Assembly: GCA_044361535.1 (NCBI GenBank)
Contig: JBIKIQ010000004.1
Location: forward strand, 1 to 64,000
Source: UBA952 sp044361535
GTDB lineage: Bacteria; Bacteroidota; Bacteroidia; Flavobacteriales_D; Crocinitomicaceae
DNA: 64,000 bases
Direction: 5' to 3'
Shown one piece after another: positions 36,957 to 46,213 of this stretch. The translations under genes were made by a program, and so were the position numbers. Below the pieces are notes generated by a model. It worked only from the letters and a program-made list of their open reading frames with translations, searched no databases and was not told where the DNA came from. Each line of letters begins with the position of its first letter. Position 1 is the first letter of the stretch.

Positions 36957-37099
36957 TGCTTTTTAAAAATTGAATAATTACAAAAATACTTAATTAATTT
37001 TAGTAAAATTTAAATTACTCCTTCTAAAAAGAAGATTTAGTAGGCTATAAACACTAAACGAAATTATTGGAAATAAAGGCTGGCAAAATTTAATACCTA

Positions 37100-38896
37100 T
37101 TAATCATTCAATTTCAATACTGCTAAAAATGCTTCTTGAGGTACCTCTACTCTACCTACTTGACGCATGCGTTTTTTACCTGCTTTTTGTTTTTCAAGTA
37201 GCTTTCTTTTTCTGGAAATATCACCCCCATAACATTTTGCCGTTACATCTTTTCGTAAGGCTTTGATAGTTTCACGCGCAATTATTTTTGCACCAATTGC
37301 AGCCTGGATTGGAATTTCAAATTGCTGTCTCGGAATAAGTTCTTTTAATTTAAGACAAATACGTTTACCCAAATCAAATGCATTACTTCTATGCACCAAT
37401 GCAGAAAGAGCATCTACTTGTTCGGCGTTTAACAATAAATCCATTTTTATTAGATCAGATTGCTTGTACCCAATAGGGTGATAATCAAAAGATGCATATC
37501 CTCTCGAAACGGTTTTCAAGCGATCGTAGAAATCAAAAACAATTTCAGCCAAGGGCATTTCAAAGGTCAACTCCACGCGGTCTTGCGTTAGGTAAACTTG
37601 ATTCCGTAATTCCCCACGTTTCTCAATACAAAGCGTCATAATTGAACCAACGTATTCTGATTTTGTAATTACTTGTGCCTTGATGTAGGGTTCCTCAATT
37701 CGCTCCATTGCTCCAGGATCTGGAAGTTCGGATGGATTGTTAACGATTAGGATGTCATCCGGAGTTTTGCGCATGTAAGCATGATAAGACACGTTTGGAA
37801 CCGTTGTAATTACAGTCATATTAAACTCACGCTCGAGCCTTTCTTGAATAATTTCCATGTGCAACATTCCCAAGAAGCCACAACGAAAACCAAAGCCAAG
37901 TGCGGCTGAGGATTCAGGTTCAAAAACCAACGATGAATCATTCAATTGCAATTTCTCCATGGAATAACGTAATTCCTCGTAATCTTCTGTATCTACAGGA
38001 TAAATACCAGCAAAAACCATTGGCTTTACATCTTCAAAACCCTTTACAGCACTATCACATGGATTTTCAGCTCCAGTAATGGTATCTCCCACCTTTACTT
38101 CATTTGCTTGCTTAATTCCAGAAATAATATAGCCTACATCACCCGCTTTTACTATATTTTTCGGCAGTAAATCCATTTTTAAAACTCCAATTTCATCTGC
38201 AAGATACGTTCTACCCGTATTGAAAAATTTAACTTTTTGTCCCTTTTGAATCGTTCCATTTAAAATGCGATAATAAGCAATTATACCACGAAATGAATTA
38301 AACACCGAATCAAAAATCATCGCTTGAAGTGGCGCATTTTCATCTCCCTTTGGAGCTGGAATTCTGTCTATAACCGCTTTTAGAATATCATTAACTCCCA
38401 ACCCTGTTTTTCCGGATGCTGGGATAATCTCTTCGGGTTTACAGCCAATTAATTCAATTATCTGATCGGAAACCTCTTCAGGCATGGCACTTGGCAAATC
38501 CATTTTATTTAAAATTGGAATGATTTCCAAATCATGTTCAATCGCTAAATATAAATTTGAAATGGTTTGCGCTTCAATTCCTTGTGTTGCATCTACAATT
38601 AACAATGCTCCTTCACAAGCTGCGATTGAGCGTGAAACTTCGTATGAAAAATCTACGTGTCCTGGAGTGTCAATCAAATTCAGAATGTAATCTTCGCCCT
38701 CAAACGTATAGTTCATTTGGATAGCGTGACTTTTAATCGTAATTCCACGTTCTCTTTCAAGATCCATATCGTCTAACGCTTGTGCTTGCATATCTCTATC
38801 TGCAATTGTTCCTGTGGTTTGTAATAAGCGATCGGCAAGCGTGCTTTTACCATGGTCAATGTGAGCTATAATGCAAAAATTACGGATATTATTCAT
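37100..38896 (-). CDS. lepA: Elongation factor 4 (LepA)
   Basis: 598 aa, standard length. Translational GTPase: AHIDHGKSTLADRLL (G1), RERGITIKS (G2), DTPGHVDFSYEV (G3), NKMDLPSA (G4). The C-terminus is LepA-specific, with KCYGGDISRKRKLLEKQKAGKKRMR, which reaches into the ribosome A-site region. LepA back-translocates or remodels ribosomes under ionic or other stress. A TACCTTTG box lies 17 nt before the ATG. Confidence 0.97.
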   Translation of the reverse strand: MNNIRNFCIIAHIDHGKSTLADRLLQTTGTIADRDMQAQALDDMDLERERGITIKSHAIQMNYTFEGEDYILNLIDTPGHVDFSYEVSRSIAACEGALLIVDATQGIEAQTISNLYLAIEHDLEIIPILNKMDLPSAMPEEVSDQIIELIGCKPEEIIPASGKTGLGVNDILKAVIDRIPAPKGDENAPLQAMIFDSVFNSFRGIIAYYRILNGTIQKGQKVKFFNTGRTYLADEIGVLKMDLLPKNIVKAGDVGYIISGIKQANEVKVGDTITGAENPCDSAVKGFEDVKPMVFAGIYPVDTEDYEELRYSMEKLQLNDSSLVFEPESSAALGFGFRCGFLGMLHMEIIQERLEREFNMTVITTVPNVSYHAYMRKTPDDILIVNNPSELPDPGAMERIEEPYIKAQVITKSEYVGSIMTLCIEKRGELRNQVYLTQDRVELTFEMPLAEIVFDFYDRLKTVSRGYASFDYHPIGYKQSDLIKMDLLLNAEQVDALSALVHRSNAFDLGKRICLKLKELIPRQQFEIPIQAAIGAKIIARETIKALRKDVTAKCYGGDISRKRKLLEKQKAGKKRMRQVGRVEVPQEAFLAVLKLND

Positions 38897-38913
38897 AGAT
38901 GAAATGTGAGATA

Positions 38914-38921
38914 CAAAGGTA
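38914..38921 (-). promoter_or_regulatory. TAnnTTTG box of lepA
   Basis: TACCTTTG on the minus strand, 17 nt before ATG 38896, in the gap between the YciO-like gene and lepA. Confidence 0.5.
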
Positions 38922-38995
38922 CATCAAAAAATGTAAGCATTGATATGCGGTTGTTGTTCTAAATAACATTTCACTGTTATTTTTTTCAGACAAAA

Positions 38996-39613
38996 TTAAT
39001 CGGGTAACTTTCCCAAACCTTCGCGAACTAAAATTGGACTTCCATCCGTGCAATCAATGATCGTTGATCCTTTCAGATTACCATAACCTCCATCAATGAT
39101 TAAATCAACCTGTTCATCCATGCGCTCATAAATAGCATAAGGATCCGAAAAATACTCCATGATCTCATCTTCATGATCATGCAAAGATGTCACCGCCATT
39201 GGATTTCCTAATTTTTCTACAATTGCCAATGTTATTTCATTATTCGGAATACGAATGCCGATTTCTTTTTTATTGGAATCAAACAACTTTGGAACATTGG
39301 GCGATGCATCTAAAATAAACGTAAAGGGACCTGGCAAACATTGCTTAAGTAGTTTAAAAATGGGTCTTTCAATCTGTTTAGTGAATTCAGAAAGATGGGA
39401 CAAATCGTGACAAATGATGGAGAAATTCGCCTTGTTTAATTTCACTTCCTTAAAATCAGCCAGTTTTTGCAATCCTTTTTTGTTCATTAAATCACATCCT
39501 ATGGCATAAACTGTATCAGTAGGGAAGATAATTATTCCGCCTTTTTTTAGGATTTCAACGGCTTGATTAATCAATCGCTGATCAATATTGTGAGGATTAA
39601 TTTCAACAAACAT
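38996..39613 (-). CDS. Sua5/YciO/YrdC family protein (YciO-like)
   Basis: 205 aa. The YrdC fold is shown by GGIIIFPTDTVYAIGCD and FSIICHDLSHLSEF, with GPFTFILDAS and IGIRIPNNEITLAI further on. The region after PTDTVY resembles YciO more than TsaC/Sua5, so threonylcarbamoyl-AMP synthase activity for tRNA t6A is uncertain; a second family member elsewhere in the genome may do that job (inference). The ATG is only 4 nt from a TACCTTTG box. Confidence 0.85.
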   Translation of the reverse strand: MFVEINPHNIDQRLINQAVEILKKGGIIIFPTDTVYAIGCDLMNKKGLQKLADFKEVKLNKANFSIICHDLSHLSEFTKQIERPIFKLLKQCLPGPFTFILDASPNVPKLFDSNKKEIGIRIPNNEITLAIVEKLGNPMAVTSLHDHEDEIMEYFSDPYAIYERMDEQVDLIIDGGYGNLKGSTIIDCTDGSPILVREGLGKLPD

Positions 39614-39617
39614 ATCG

Positions 39618-39625
39618 CAAAGGTA
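39618..39625 (-). promoter_or_regulatory. TAnnTTTG box of the YciO-like gene, 4 nt from the ATG
   Basis: TACCTTTG on the minus strand is followed by CGAT and then ATG 39613, predicting a leaderless transcript. Confidence 0.55.
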
Positions 39626-39650
39626 GTTCGCAAATTCCTAATTCATTTAT

Positions 39651-41084
39651 TTAGAAAACATTATTTATCTCATCTTTTTTCAGTCTTCTTGTTTTCAGAG
39701 TTACTGTATTTTGAAAAGTACTGGACAGTTTGTTGGCTGGAACAGCCGAATTAAAAGCTGTTGCGTCAACATAAGCGTAGGATCCATCGGGAAGCGCTGC
39801 AACCAATTCAGTTTGTGGACCAAGATAAGGAATGTTCTTCCAAGAAGAAGGCAAGAAATTTAATACCGTGTTGCGGTCTTTCGCAATTACCATGAGTTGA
39901 ACCGGATTTTTTGATAAAAGCAATTCATCCTCAAAATCAAAATGCATATCTAATTTTACCAATTTATCAGCATCCGTTAACTTATCAATATTGTAAATGC
40001 CAAAACCACTCACCGAAAACTTGTTTAGTAATGAGGCCTCTGCTTTCAAACGGTCCTCTTCTTTTTTAGCTAATTTCAAAAACTCTTCGTATTCCTTACT
40101 TTTTGCCGCGAAATCTGCTTCAATTGCTTTGAGATCTTTTTTAGACAAATCAGCAGGTACAGCTGTTATCTTGCATTTTTCTTCAATTAGATTATTCGAA
40201 TAATCAAAATTTGAATACGTCAAGGTGATCGAATATTGATCCTTCGTGCCGGGTATTTTCGTCATTTCGATGTCTGTCCAATCAATTCTGCCAATATTGT
40301 CAGTTGGAAATTTAGGGTCCGGAGTTAGCAGATTCCAAGTTACTCCATTCCAAGCTGCCATGTGAGGAAAATTTTTCAAGTTTGAATTAAACGTAAATTG
40401 AAAACTACTTCCTTCTCCCGATTCCTTATTCTTTTTTCTTTTCTTTTTTTCTTCGTCAAGCGCTAGTATTTTTTGATTTTTACTATCATTTGGAACAGTT
40501 GAATAGCTTCCAGATACATCCCATTTCTTATCTTGTTTAAGTTTCCACAATTTAAAATCCTTGGTTGGTTGAGCAAAAGCAGCTAAATCAACATCTACTG
40601 TATTTCCCTCTTTTAATTTTAGTTCTTGGTCACCTTGATAAACCCGTAATTCCATCATTCCATTTGACTCAAGGAATAAATCTCTATTTGCATCAGTCTG
40701 CATGGGTATTCCTGATAAAAAGATGTCTTTCGCATTGTGCATTTCTCGAAACTTCGCGCGAACTTTTCCTGTGACCTTTTTTCCTTTATTATCTACTAAC
40801 GCGTCTTTTGGAATTCGAATGTTTGTACCTGTTGGTAGGTGAAATTCAACTCCTTTTGCGGCCTCAAACTCAACTTCTGTATAGGCAAGGGTTTTATCCA
40901 AAGGTTCGTTTATTCCTGTTAAGTACGATTCAATTTCTACTTCTTTTTGAGTGCTCTTTATGTTATTTCCAGATGGTGTTGCATCTATTTTGGAAAACTG
41001 AAATAACGCAAATCCACAAAGTCCAAAAAGCGTTGCTACTAGGAGGATTTCTTTTTTGAAATCTAATTTTTCTTGCTTTTTCAT
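39651..41084 (-). CDS. Membrane-anchored envelope protein with ZU5-like domain, unknown function
   Basis: 477 aa from the preferred ATG at 41084; an upstream in-frame start at 41219 would overlap the propeller gene by 125 bp. One membrane helix (about residues 12-30) precedes an extracytoplasmic part. The FEAAKGVEFHLPTGTNIRIP and DALVDNKGKKVTGKV stretch (about 70-115) resembles ZU5-like beta domains seen in Bacteroidota envelope proteins. A Lys/Glu-rich helical segment (about 320-360) follows. It begins 10 bp after the propeller gene and is probably co-transcribed with it. Role unknown. Confidence 0.65.
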   Translation of the reverse strand: MKKQEKLDFKKEILLVATLFGLCGFALFQFSKIDATPSGNNIKSTQKEVEIESYLTGINEPLDKTLAYTEVEFEAAKGVEFHLPTGTNIRIPKDALVDNKGKKVTGKVRAKFREMHNAKDIFLSGIPMQTDANRDLFLESNGMMELRVYQGDQELKLKEGNTVDVDLAAFAQPTKDFKLWKLKQDKKWDVSGSYSTVPNDSKNQKILALDEEKKKRKKNKESGEGSSFQFTFNSNLKNFPHMAAWNGVTWNLLTPDPKFPTDNIGRIDWTDIEMTKIPGTKDQYSITLTYSNFDYSNNLIEEKCKITAVPADLSKKDLKAIEADFAAKSKEYEEFLKLAKKEEDRLKAEASLLNKFSVSGFGIYNIDKLTDADKLVKLDMHFDFEDELLLSKNPVQLMVIAKDRNTVLNFLPSSWKNIPYLGPQTELVAALPDGSYAYVDATAFNSAVPANKLSSTFQNTVTLKTRRLKKDEINNVF

Positions 41085-41094
41085 ATGTATAGAA

Positions 41095-42480
41095 TTAATG
41101 GTTAATAGTTTTTGAATCAAGTCCGAGGTCAAAATTGTATAGCTTACCATTGTGACATCCCAATAAAAAATCTGCTTTATTGTCCTTGTTGAAATCTCCA
41201 AGGATTGGCACAAATTCACTCGTTATAGTCATATGATGAATTTCCTCAAATCTTTTTTTCTGAAGGTTGAAAATTCCAATTGTTGTGAATATATCATCGT
41301 AATTACCCGAGTGGTTTTTAAATCCGTGTTCAAATGAAAGTAGTAGGCATTCATCTCCGTTTATTGTCAATGTTTTATCTGCTACTCGCGGAGGATAGTA
41401 ATCATTTGTTATGGATTGGTCGTATCTAACACAAGTAAATTGGTCAATACCTTCTGAAAAATCAATGTAATGATCCGAGAAAAAGACTAAATTTTCTTTC
41501 TGGGTCATATTGAAAGTTTTAAAAACCCCTTGAAGATCAACACGTTTTACTTCTTTGCCAGTAAGGTCGTAAAATCTTAACTGATTTTTGATTTTTTCAT
41601 AGCTATAATCACCTTCTGGTGTTAAATTAAAAGGTACCACGAGAAAGTCTCCTTGTTTTGTTTGAATTAATGCTGGACTGGCGCGGAAAAGATTACAATG
41701 ATAAGTGTTGTAATAATCCTCTGGATATTTATTTTTTATTCTGAAAATCTGTTTTCCGTTTTTACCATCAATCGCATGAATGTCATTCCCATCGGCTATG
41801 TAAATTAGATCTATTATGTTGTCCTTGTTAATGTCAATCAACTTAGGTTCCAGGAAAAAACGATCTCCTGAATAGAAATGCATTTTCAATTTGAAGGCAG
41901 TTCGATTGTCAGTTGATTTATACCCATCAAATTCAGGATGATAATAGGTCCAATTTATTTTACCATTTGTCGGATTGATGGATCTCACCTCCCCGGTTTC
42001 CATGGCGAATACAATTTGATCCCCTGCTGGAGAATTGAGAAGAATAGGCCGATGCTCTATATCACCAGATGCATCCTGTCTAAATAAAATTTTTCCTTTT
42101 GAATCAGCGCAAATTATTTCGTCGTTGTCATTTCCAAAATAAATGTTGTTGTTATAAACAAGTACACCATTGACATCCATATCGCCAAATCGTTCATTGG
42201 CAAACGACAATTTTATTTTTCCGGTAACTGGATCTAAAACAGTGATTCCATTTCCTTTATCGAGAAAATAGTCCATATAATTTCCACCGTTTGAACCTAT
42301 TACAATATCCCCATTTAACTTGGCAATATTGGTTCTGAAGGATACATTTCCTATGGGAGATTCCCAGTTTTGAGGAAGATTGCAAATTTTTTCAGTGGGC
42401 TCCAGCAAAGAACCCTCGAACTGTTTGTATGCAAAGGCGAAACAAAGAAATAGTACGCCAAAAAGCGGTAGTCGTTTCAT
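41095..42480 (-). CDS. Secreted PQQ/FG-GAP-like beta-propeller protein
   Basis: 461 aa with a signal peptide (about residues 1-18). Repeated strands such as GDIVIGSNGG, GVLVYNNNIYFGNDND, GQI-type turns and DINKDNIIDLIYIADGND, together with GDFNKDNKADFLLGC, mark a beta-propeller mixing PQQ-like and FG-GAP-type blades with DxDxDG-like calcium loops. There is no enzyme motif and no sorting domain, so a periplasmic binding role is likely. It is followed by the ZU5-like membrane protein in the same operon. Confidence 0.7.
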   Translation of the reverse strand: MKRLPLFGVLFLCFAFAYKQFEGSLLEPTEKICNLPQNWESPIGNVSFRTNIAKLNGDIVIGSNGGNYMDYFLDKGNGITVLDPVTGKIKLSFANERFGDMDVNGVLVYNNNIYFGNDNDEIICADSKGKILFRQDASGDIEHRPILLNSPAGDQIVFAMETGEVRSINPTNGKINWTYYHPEFDGYKSTDNRTAFKLKMHFYSGDRFFLEPKLIDINKDNIIDLIYIADGNDIHAIDGKNGKQIFRIKNKYPEDYYNTYHCNLFRASPALIQTKQGDFLVVPFNLTPEGDYSYEKIKNQLRFYDLTGKEVKRVDLQGVFKTFNMTQKENLVFFSDHYIDFSEGIDQFTCVRYDQSITNDYYPPRVADKTLTINGDECLLLSFEHGFKNHSGNYDDIFTTIGIFNLQKKRFEEIHHMTITSEFVPILGDFNKDNKADFLLGCHNGKLYNFDLGLDSKTINH

Positions 42481-42540
42481 AAAGTTTGGGATTAAAAATG
42501 AATAACCCCGAAACGACGTGTTCCTTTTTGGTTACAGTTT

Positions 42541-43686
42541 TTACTTTCTCACAGCGACCATTAAATTTGGAGGTGTATTGTACCCGTATCTGAAATTGAT
42601 TGGCTTCTCCTTTCCTGCTACAGCTGATTTTAAATCTGGCTGCGTTCTAGAGGCAAAGAGTGAAATTGGGCCTGTATATACCCCATAATGTCTTATATTC
42701 CATTTCGATTGATCATAGAATTGATAAGGAACACCTGTATCGTCTTGCATTATAGAATAGGAATTTGAAATAATAATGTCCTTAATGATTGAAAATCCCG
42801 ATGAATGACACAAATAAGAGGCTGATTTAATCATGGTTGATGCATCTTTAGAAATTCGATTTACCATATTTTTCAAACCAGGTGTTGCAGTCATTCCTCC
42901 ATTAGAAATATCACCAGAGAAATAGAAAAGCTCTTTGTTCTGGCCATTATCTATAAATCCAATTCTTACCCCTTTTGAGAAATCTTTCGCAGAAACTATC
43001 TCTCCTTTCTCATTAAAAGTAACAGGGCTTATACTCGTTAATTCTACGCCCATTCGATTCATAAAAAACATAAAAACTGGAATAGTACCTTTTAAAATCG
43101 GATTGTTAAATTCAACAGCCATGTACTTTGTATGAAAAAAACTCTGATTTAAATTTTCATCTACCGATTTATAAATTGTACTTAGAATATTACCTGTCAA
43201 TGCTGGATTTAAAATGTTTTGTTTGTTAGGGATTTCACCTGGAGGCTCAAGTCCGAAAAGATAGTATGTTGAATAATCTTGATTTGCCGAATAAACATGT
43301 AGGAAATCTGCTCCGCTAAATGGATAAAATAAAGTTTCTGATTTCTTGCCGATTTTTTCCGCTTTTGCCCACTCACGCATGGGATTTATTTTTTCAATTT
43401 TTGCTTTTTCCCAAGCTGTATTGAGAGTTGCTTGATGTGTTTTCCAACCCAGAGAATTGAACGCCGCAGAAAAATCACCAACACTTTTTGGACTTGTACC
43501 TCCTAAAAAAGATGCTATGTTATTTAATTCCTCATTGGCATTTTCTTTTTTCACGGTTGTTGCAGTTTCAGTCGTTTGCTCGTTAGATGATGCATTTTGG
43601 GTTGAAGTTGATTTTTCATTTTTAGTAGATGACCCACAAGCAGCGAGTAGCGCGCCTGAAAGTATAAAAACAGCTATTTTTTTCAT
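42541..43686 (-). CDS. Lipoprotein of unknown function
   Basis: 381 aa. A lipoprotein signal peptide ends in GALLAACGSS (lipobox Cys17). A Ser/Thr/Asn-rich tether (about 18-55) follows, then a globular domain with LFYPFSGADFLHVYSA and FLFGLEPPGE-like stretches. I do not recognise the family. It has its own promoter-like box and lies 60 bp upstream of the propeller gene on the same strand. Expected location is the periplasmic face of the inner or outer membrane. Confidence 0.65.
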   Translation of the reverse strand: MKKIAVFILSGALLAACGSSTKNEKSTSTQNASSNEQTTETATTVKKENANEELNNIASFLGGTSPKSVGDFSAAFNSLGWKTHQATLNTAWEKAKIEKINPMREWAKAEKIGKKSETLFYPFSGADFLHVYSANQDYSTYYLFGLEPPGEIPNKQNILNPALTGNILSTIYKSVDENLNQSFFHTKYMAVEFNNPILKGTIPVFMFFMNRMGVELTSISPVTFNEKGEIVSAKDFSKGVRIGFIDNGQNKELFYFSGDISNGGMTATPGLKNMVNRISKDASTMIKSASYLCHSSGFSIIKDIIISNSYSIMQDDTGVPYQFYDQSKWNIRHYGVYTGPISLFASRTQPDLKSAVAGKEKPINFRYGYNTPPNLMVAVRK

Positions 43687-43703
43687 GGTAAGAATTTGTT
43701 GTG

Positions 43704-43711
43704 CAAAATTA
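43704..43711 (-). promoter_or_regulatory. TAnnTTTG box of the lipoprotein gene
   Basis: TAATTTTG on the minus strand, 17 nt before ATG 43686. Confidence 0.45.
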
Positions 43712-43909
43712 GTTCGTTCATGAGTATAGGAGTTTCATGTGACTAATTAATATGAACAATAATTTGGTTATAAACTCAACAATTACTTAAATTTTCAAGT
43801 ACTGTTTATAACTTAAATTTTTGAATTACCAGATTTGTATATTATCACATAACTTGGAGAAAAAACAAAAAGAAGCATCGATTATTTAAGAATTATATAA
43901 TTTTAGACT

Positions 43910-44320
43910 ATGAAATTAATTTATCTTTTCCTTTTTTCTTTCAGCATGTCAACAACACTTATTTGCGCCCAACAGGTTAAAAATCCTGAAGAAATTGTAC
44001 AAGAGAACCTTGATTTTTACAATGAACGAAATATTGAGGGGTTCATGTCTTCATTCCCCGATACAATTACCTTATATCTATTTGGAAAATCAGATCCAGT
44101 TGCAAATGGAAAAGATGCAGTAAGAAAACTTTATAAAGAGCTTTTTGAGGTTTCACCCAAGTTACATTCCACAATTTTACATCGCGCTGTTATCGGAAAT
44201 AAAGTCATAGATCATGAATCAATTAAAGGTCGAAAAGGCAGTAAGAAAGCCATTAAACTTGTCATGATTTATGAAGTTTCCGGAGATAAAATTGTACGAA
44301 TGACGGTTATTCGGGAATAA
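43910..44320 (+). CDS. Secreted NTF2/SnoaL-like protein
   Basis: 136 aa with a signal peptide (residues 1-20, ending ICAQ). The remainder fits the NTF2-like cone fold used by SnoaL-type proteins: VQENLDFYNERNIEGFMSSF, GKDAVRKLYKELFE, and a final strand pair ending VIYEVSGDKIVRMTVI. The fold hosts many enzymes and binding proteins; no catalytic residues can be assigned. It is 20 bp upstream of an ABM-like gene and probably co-transcribed. Confidence 0.75.
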   Translation: MKLIYLFLFSFSMSTTLICAQQVKNPEEIVQENLDFYNERNIEGFMSSFPDTITLYLFGKSDPVANGKDAVRKLYKELFEVSPKLHSTILHRAVIGNKVIDHESIKGRKGSKKAIKLVMIYEVSGDKIVRMTVIRE

Positions 44321-44340
44321 AATTCTTTTTAATTTAGTAA

Positions 44341-44679
44341 ATGATACATTGGAAAAACAACTTTAAACCCGAAGCACCTTTCATCGCTTCTATTTTCAAT
44401 TATTACCTTTCAGATAATTTAGAAGGCTATATTGAATATGATGAACTCACATTAGAACTGGTTCAAGAAATGCCCGGTTATTTGGGTTATGAAAGTATGA
44501 AACATGAAGGTCGTGGGACATTTATAAGCTATTGGAAAGACCATGATTCTATCAAAAATTGGGCGGCGCATCCCATTCATCAAAAAGCGAAAGAATTAGG
44601 TGTCCAAAAATGGTATCGTTATTACCACAGTATGATTGCTGATGTGAATCGGTTTCATTCGCATGAATTGACTACATAG
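44341..44679 (+). CDS. Antibiotic biosynthesis monooxygenase (ABM)-like protein
   Basis: 112 aa, cytosolic. The ABM ferredoxin-like fold is suggested by ELVQEMPGYLGYES, ISYWKDHDSIKNWAAHPIH and QKWYRYYHSMIADV. This dimeric alpha/beta fold includes quinol monooxygenases and heme oxygenase-like IsdG proteins, so a specific reaction is not assigned. It follows the NTF2-like gene by 20 bp and converges with the DUF234 ATPase. Confidence 0.8.
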   Translation: MIHWKNNFKPEAPFIASIFNYYLSDNLEGYIEYDELTLELVQEMPGYLGYESMKHEGRGTFISYWKDHDSIKNWAAHPIHQKAKELGVQKWYRYYHSMIADVNRFHSHELTT

Positions 44680-44734
44680 AATGTAATTTGCAAAATAGGT
44701 AATGAATTCTGCCCGTATTAGCTTGGTGAACCGT

Positions 44735-46060
44735 TTACATAGTTTCCATACTCAAACCAATAAATTCTTTTTTATAGTCTTTAAGAAAGTTCATTTCATT
44801 GGTTAATATCGCAACGTTTTCTTTTAATTTGTCCAGATTTATTTTTTTAACCTGCCTCTTTACTTCTCCGAAAACAATTGTTTTTTCCAACTCATTTAAG
44901 GCTATGTAATCTATCTCCAAGGTGCCTTTTCGGTTCCAATAATTACCAATTTTTGTGTATCGTTTTGTTTCTGCTGCAACAGTTCGAAAATATTTTTCCA
45001 AGAGAATTCCGCTATATGTTTCATAATCTCGTTGTATTACTTGACGAAGTTGCTCATGGGCGTCAATTTCAATCATGTGCTGAAATTTGTAAATAAATCT
45101 GAACCAAAAAATCAAGAAATTATCTTCTAAAATGTATTTCATGTTTTTCGATTCTGCCGTTAATCCGAAAATAGGCGTTGCTCTTTTAATGAGATTAAAA
45201 TCACGTTCCAATTTGGTCAAATAACCACCAATTTCTCGCTGCAAAATATTTTCAAGTTCGCTTCTTCGTTGTCTACCTTGGGCAATTTCTGACAAAATAC
45301 TAAAGTAAATGTTGTATTCTCGGCCAAATTCCTCCACGAGAATGTTCTTGCCTTCATTCAAAAGCAATGAATTCTCAGAGGTGAGATAAGCAATCATTTT
45401 GTCCTTTGTATAGGCTTTATTTTCCATGAAAAGCTGACAATATTTTGCAACTCCACCCGTAAAACTATACAATGCCAATAAGTCCTCTGCTTTGTAATTG
45501 GGATTATGGTCATGCAGAATTTCCTTTAAAACAGATGTTTCAAAAGGCTTTACCTGTATTTTATGGTTAGCTCGACCAAATAGAGGTTCATTTTTATCCT
45601 CAAAGATTTTGTGCATCAACGAAACGAGAGAACCCGAAACAATTAGGTTGATTTTACTTGTTTTAGAATTCAAATCCCAAATTCGTTGTAATTCACTAAA
45701 AATGGATTGATTAATAAATAAAAGTTCCTGAACCTCATCAATAATTAACGTAATATTTTTTTGCTTTGAATACGCAAAAAGAAATTCAAAAATGGAAACA
45801 AGCGAAGTTGATTCACCTAATTGAGGCACATTCAGTTTTCTTCTTATTTCTTCTTGAAAATCTTGACATAACAAGCTTTCTGATTTTCGAGCAACAAAAA
45901 AATACAGATAACACTTTTCTTCAAAAGCCTTCAACATCAATTGTGTTTTTCCAATTCGCCTCCTACCTGTTACCACGGTGAATTGTCCCGACTTTTCTGA
46001 TCGCGCCTCAATCTCTTGTAGATAAGCAATTTCTTTTTCTCTATTATAAAATTTTTCCAT
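44735..46060 (-). CDS. AAA ATPase with C-terminal DUF234-type nuclease-like domain
   Basis: 441 aa from ATG 46060. The N-terminus FYNREKEIAYLQEI and VTGRRRIGKTQL (Walker A), with LIIDEVQELL (Walker B), identify the archaeal-type/STAND ATPase family. The C-terminal DUF234 domain contains LEIDYIAL and VFGEVKR, a PD-(D/E)xK-like arrangement. These ATPases are frequent in Bacteroidota and archaea, with unsettled biological role. A GTG five codons upstream (46075) is also in frame, but lies next to an inverted repeat and is less likely. The gene appears to have its own promoter (TAAATTTG at 46102-46109). Confidence 0.83.
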   Translation of the reverse strand: MEKFYNREKEIAYLQEIEARSEKSGQFTVVTGRRRIGKTQLMLKAFEEKCYLYFFVARKSESLLCQDFQEEIRRKLNVPQLGESTSLVSIFEFLFAYSKQKNITLIIDEVQELLFINQSIFSELQRIWDLNSKTSKINLIVSGSLVSLMHKIFEDKNEPLFGRANHKIQVKPFETSVLKEILHDHNPNYKAEDLLALYSFTGGVAKYCQLFMENKAYTKDKMIAYLTSENSLLLNEGKNILVEEFGREYNIYFSILSEIAQGRQRRSELENILQREIGGYLTKLERDFNLIKRATPIFGLTAESKNMKYILEDNFLIFWFRFIYKFQHMIEIDAHEQLRQVIQRDYETYSGILLEKYFRTVAAETKRYTKIGNYWNRKGTLEIDYIALNELEKTIVFGEVKRQVKKINLDKLKENVAILTNEMNFLKDYKKEFIGLSMETM

Positions 46061-46077
46061 TTTTAAGAAATTCACAG

Positions 46078-46099
46078 TTCCGAAATAATAGTTTCGGAA
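46078..46099. repeat. Perfect 8-bp inverted repeat beside the ATPase promoter
   Basis: TTCCGAAA, six bases, TTTCGGAA. It starts 2 nt downstream of a TAAATTTG box (46109-46102, minus strand) and 17 nt upstream of ATG 46060, so it spans the predicted transcription start and leader of the DUF234 ATPase gene. It could be an operator for a dimeric regulator or a leader hairpin. Confidence 0.6.
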
Positions 46100-46101
46100 A
46101 T

Positions 46102-46109
46102 CAAATTTA
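46102..46109 (-). promoter_or_regulatory. TAnnTTTG box of the DUF234 ATPase
   Basis: TAAATTTG on the minus strand, 41 nt before ATG 46060 and directly upstream of the inverted repeat at 46078-46099. Confidence 0.4.
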
Positions 46110-46158
46110 CTTAATTTTTTAGAAGTTTAATACAATATTGAAACATTGTTTTATCAGA

Positions 46159-46170
46159 AACCAACCTTTT
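46159..46170 (+). promoter_or_regulatory. AACCAACCTTTT element upstream of the ECF sigma gene
   Basis: The 12-base element begins 55 nt before the sigma gene start and recurs 57 nt before the lipoprotein gene at 49694; both regions share ACTAAAATT closer to the start. No TAnnTTTG box is seen. It may be the -35-like element of an ECF-type autoregulated promoter (inference). Confidence 0.4.
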
Positions 46171-46213
46171 GTCTTTTTTTTGCATCAGTAAACTAAAATT
46201 AATTCGCGATTAA

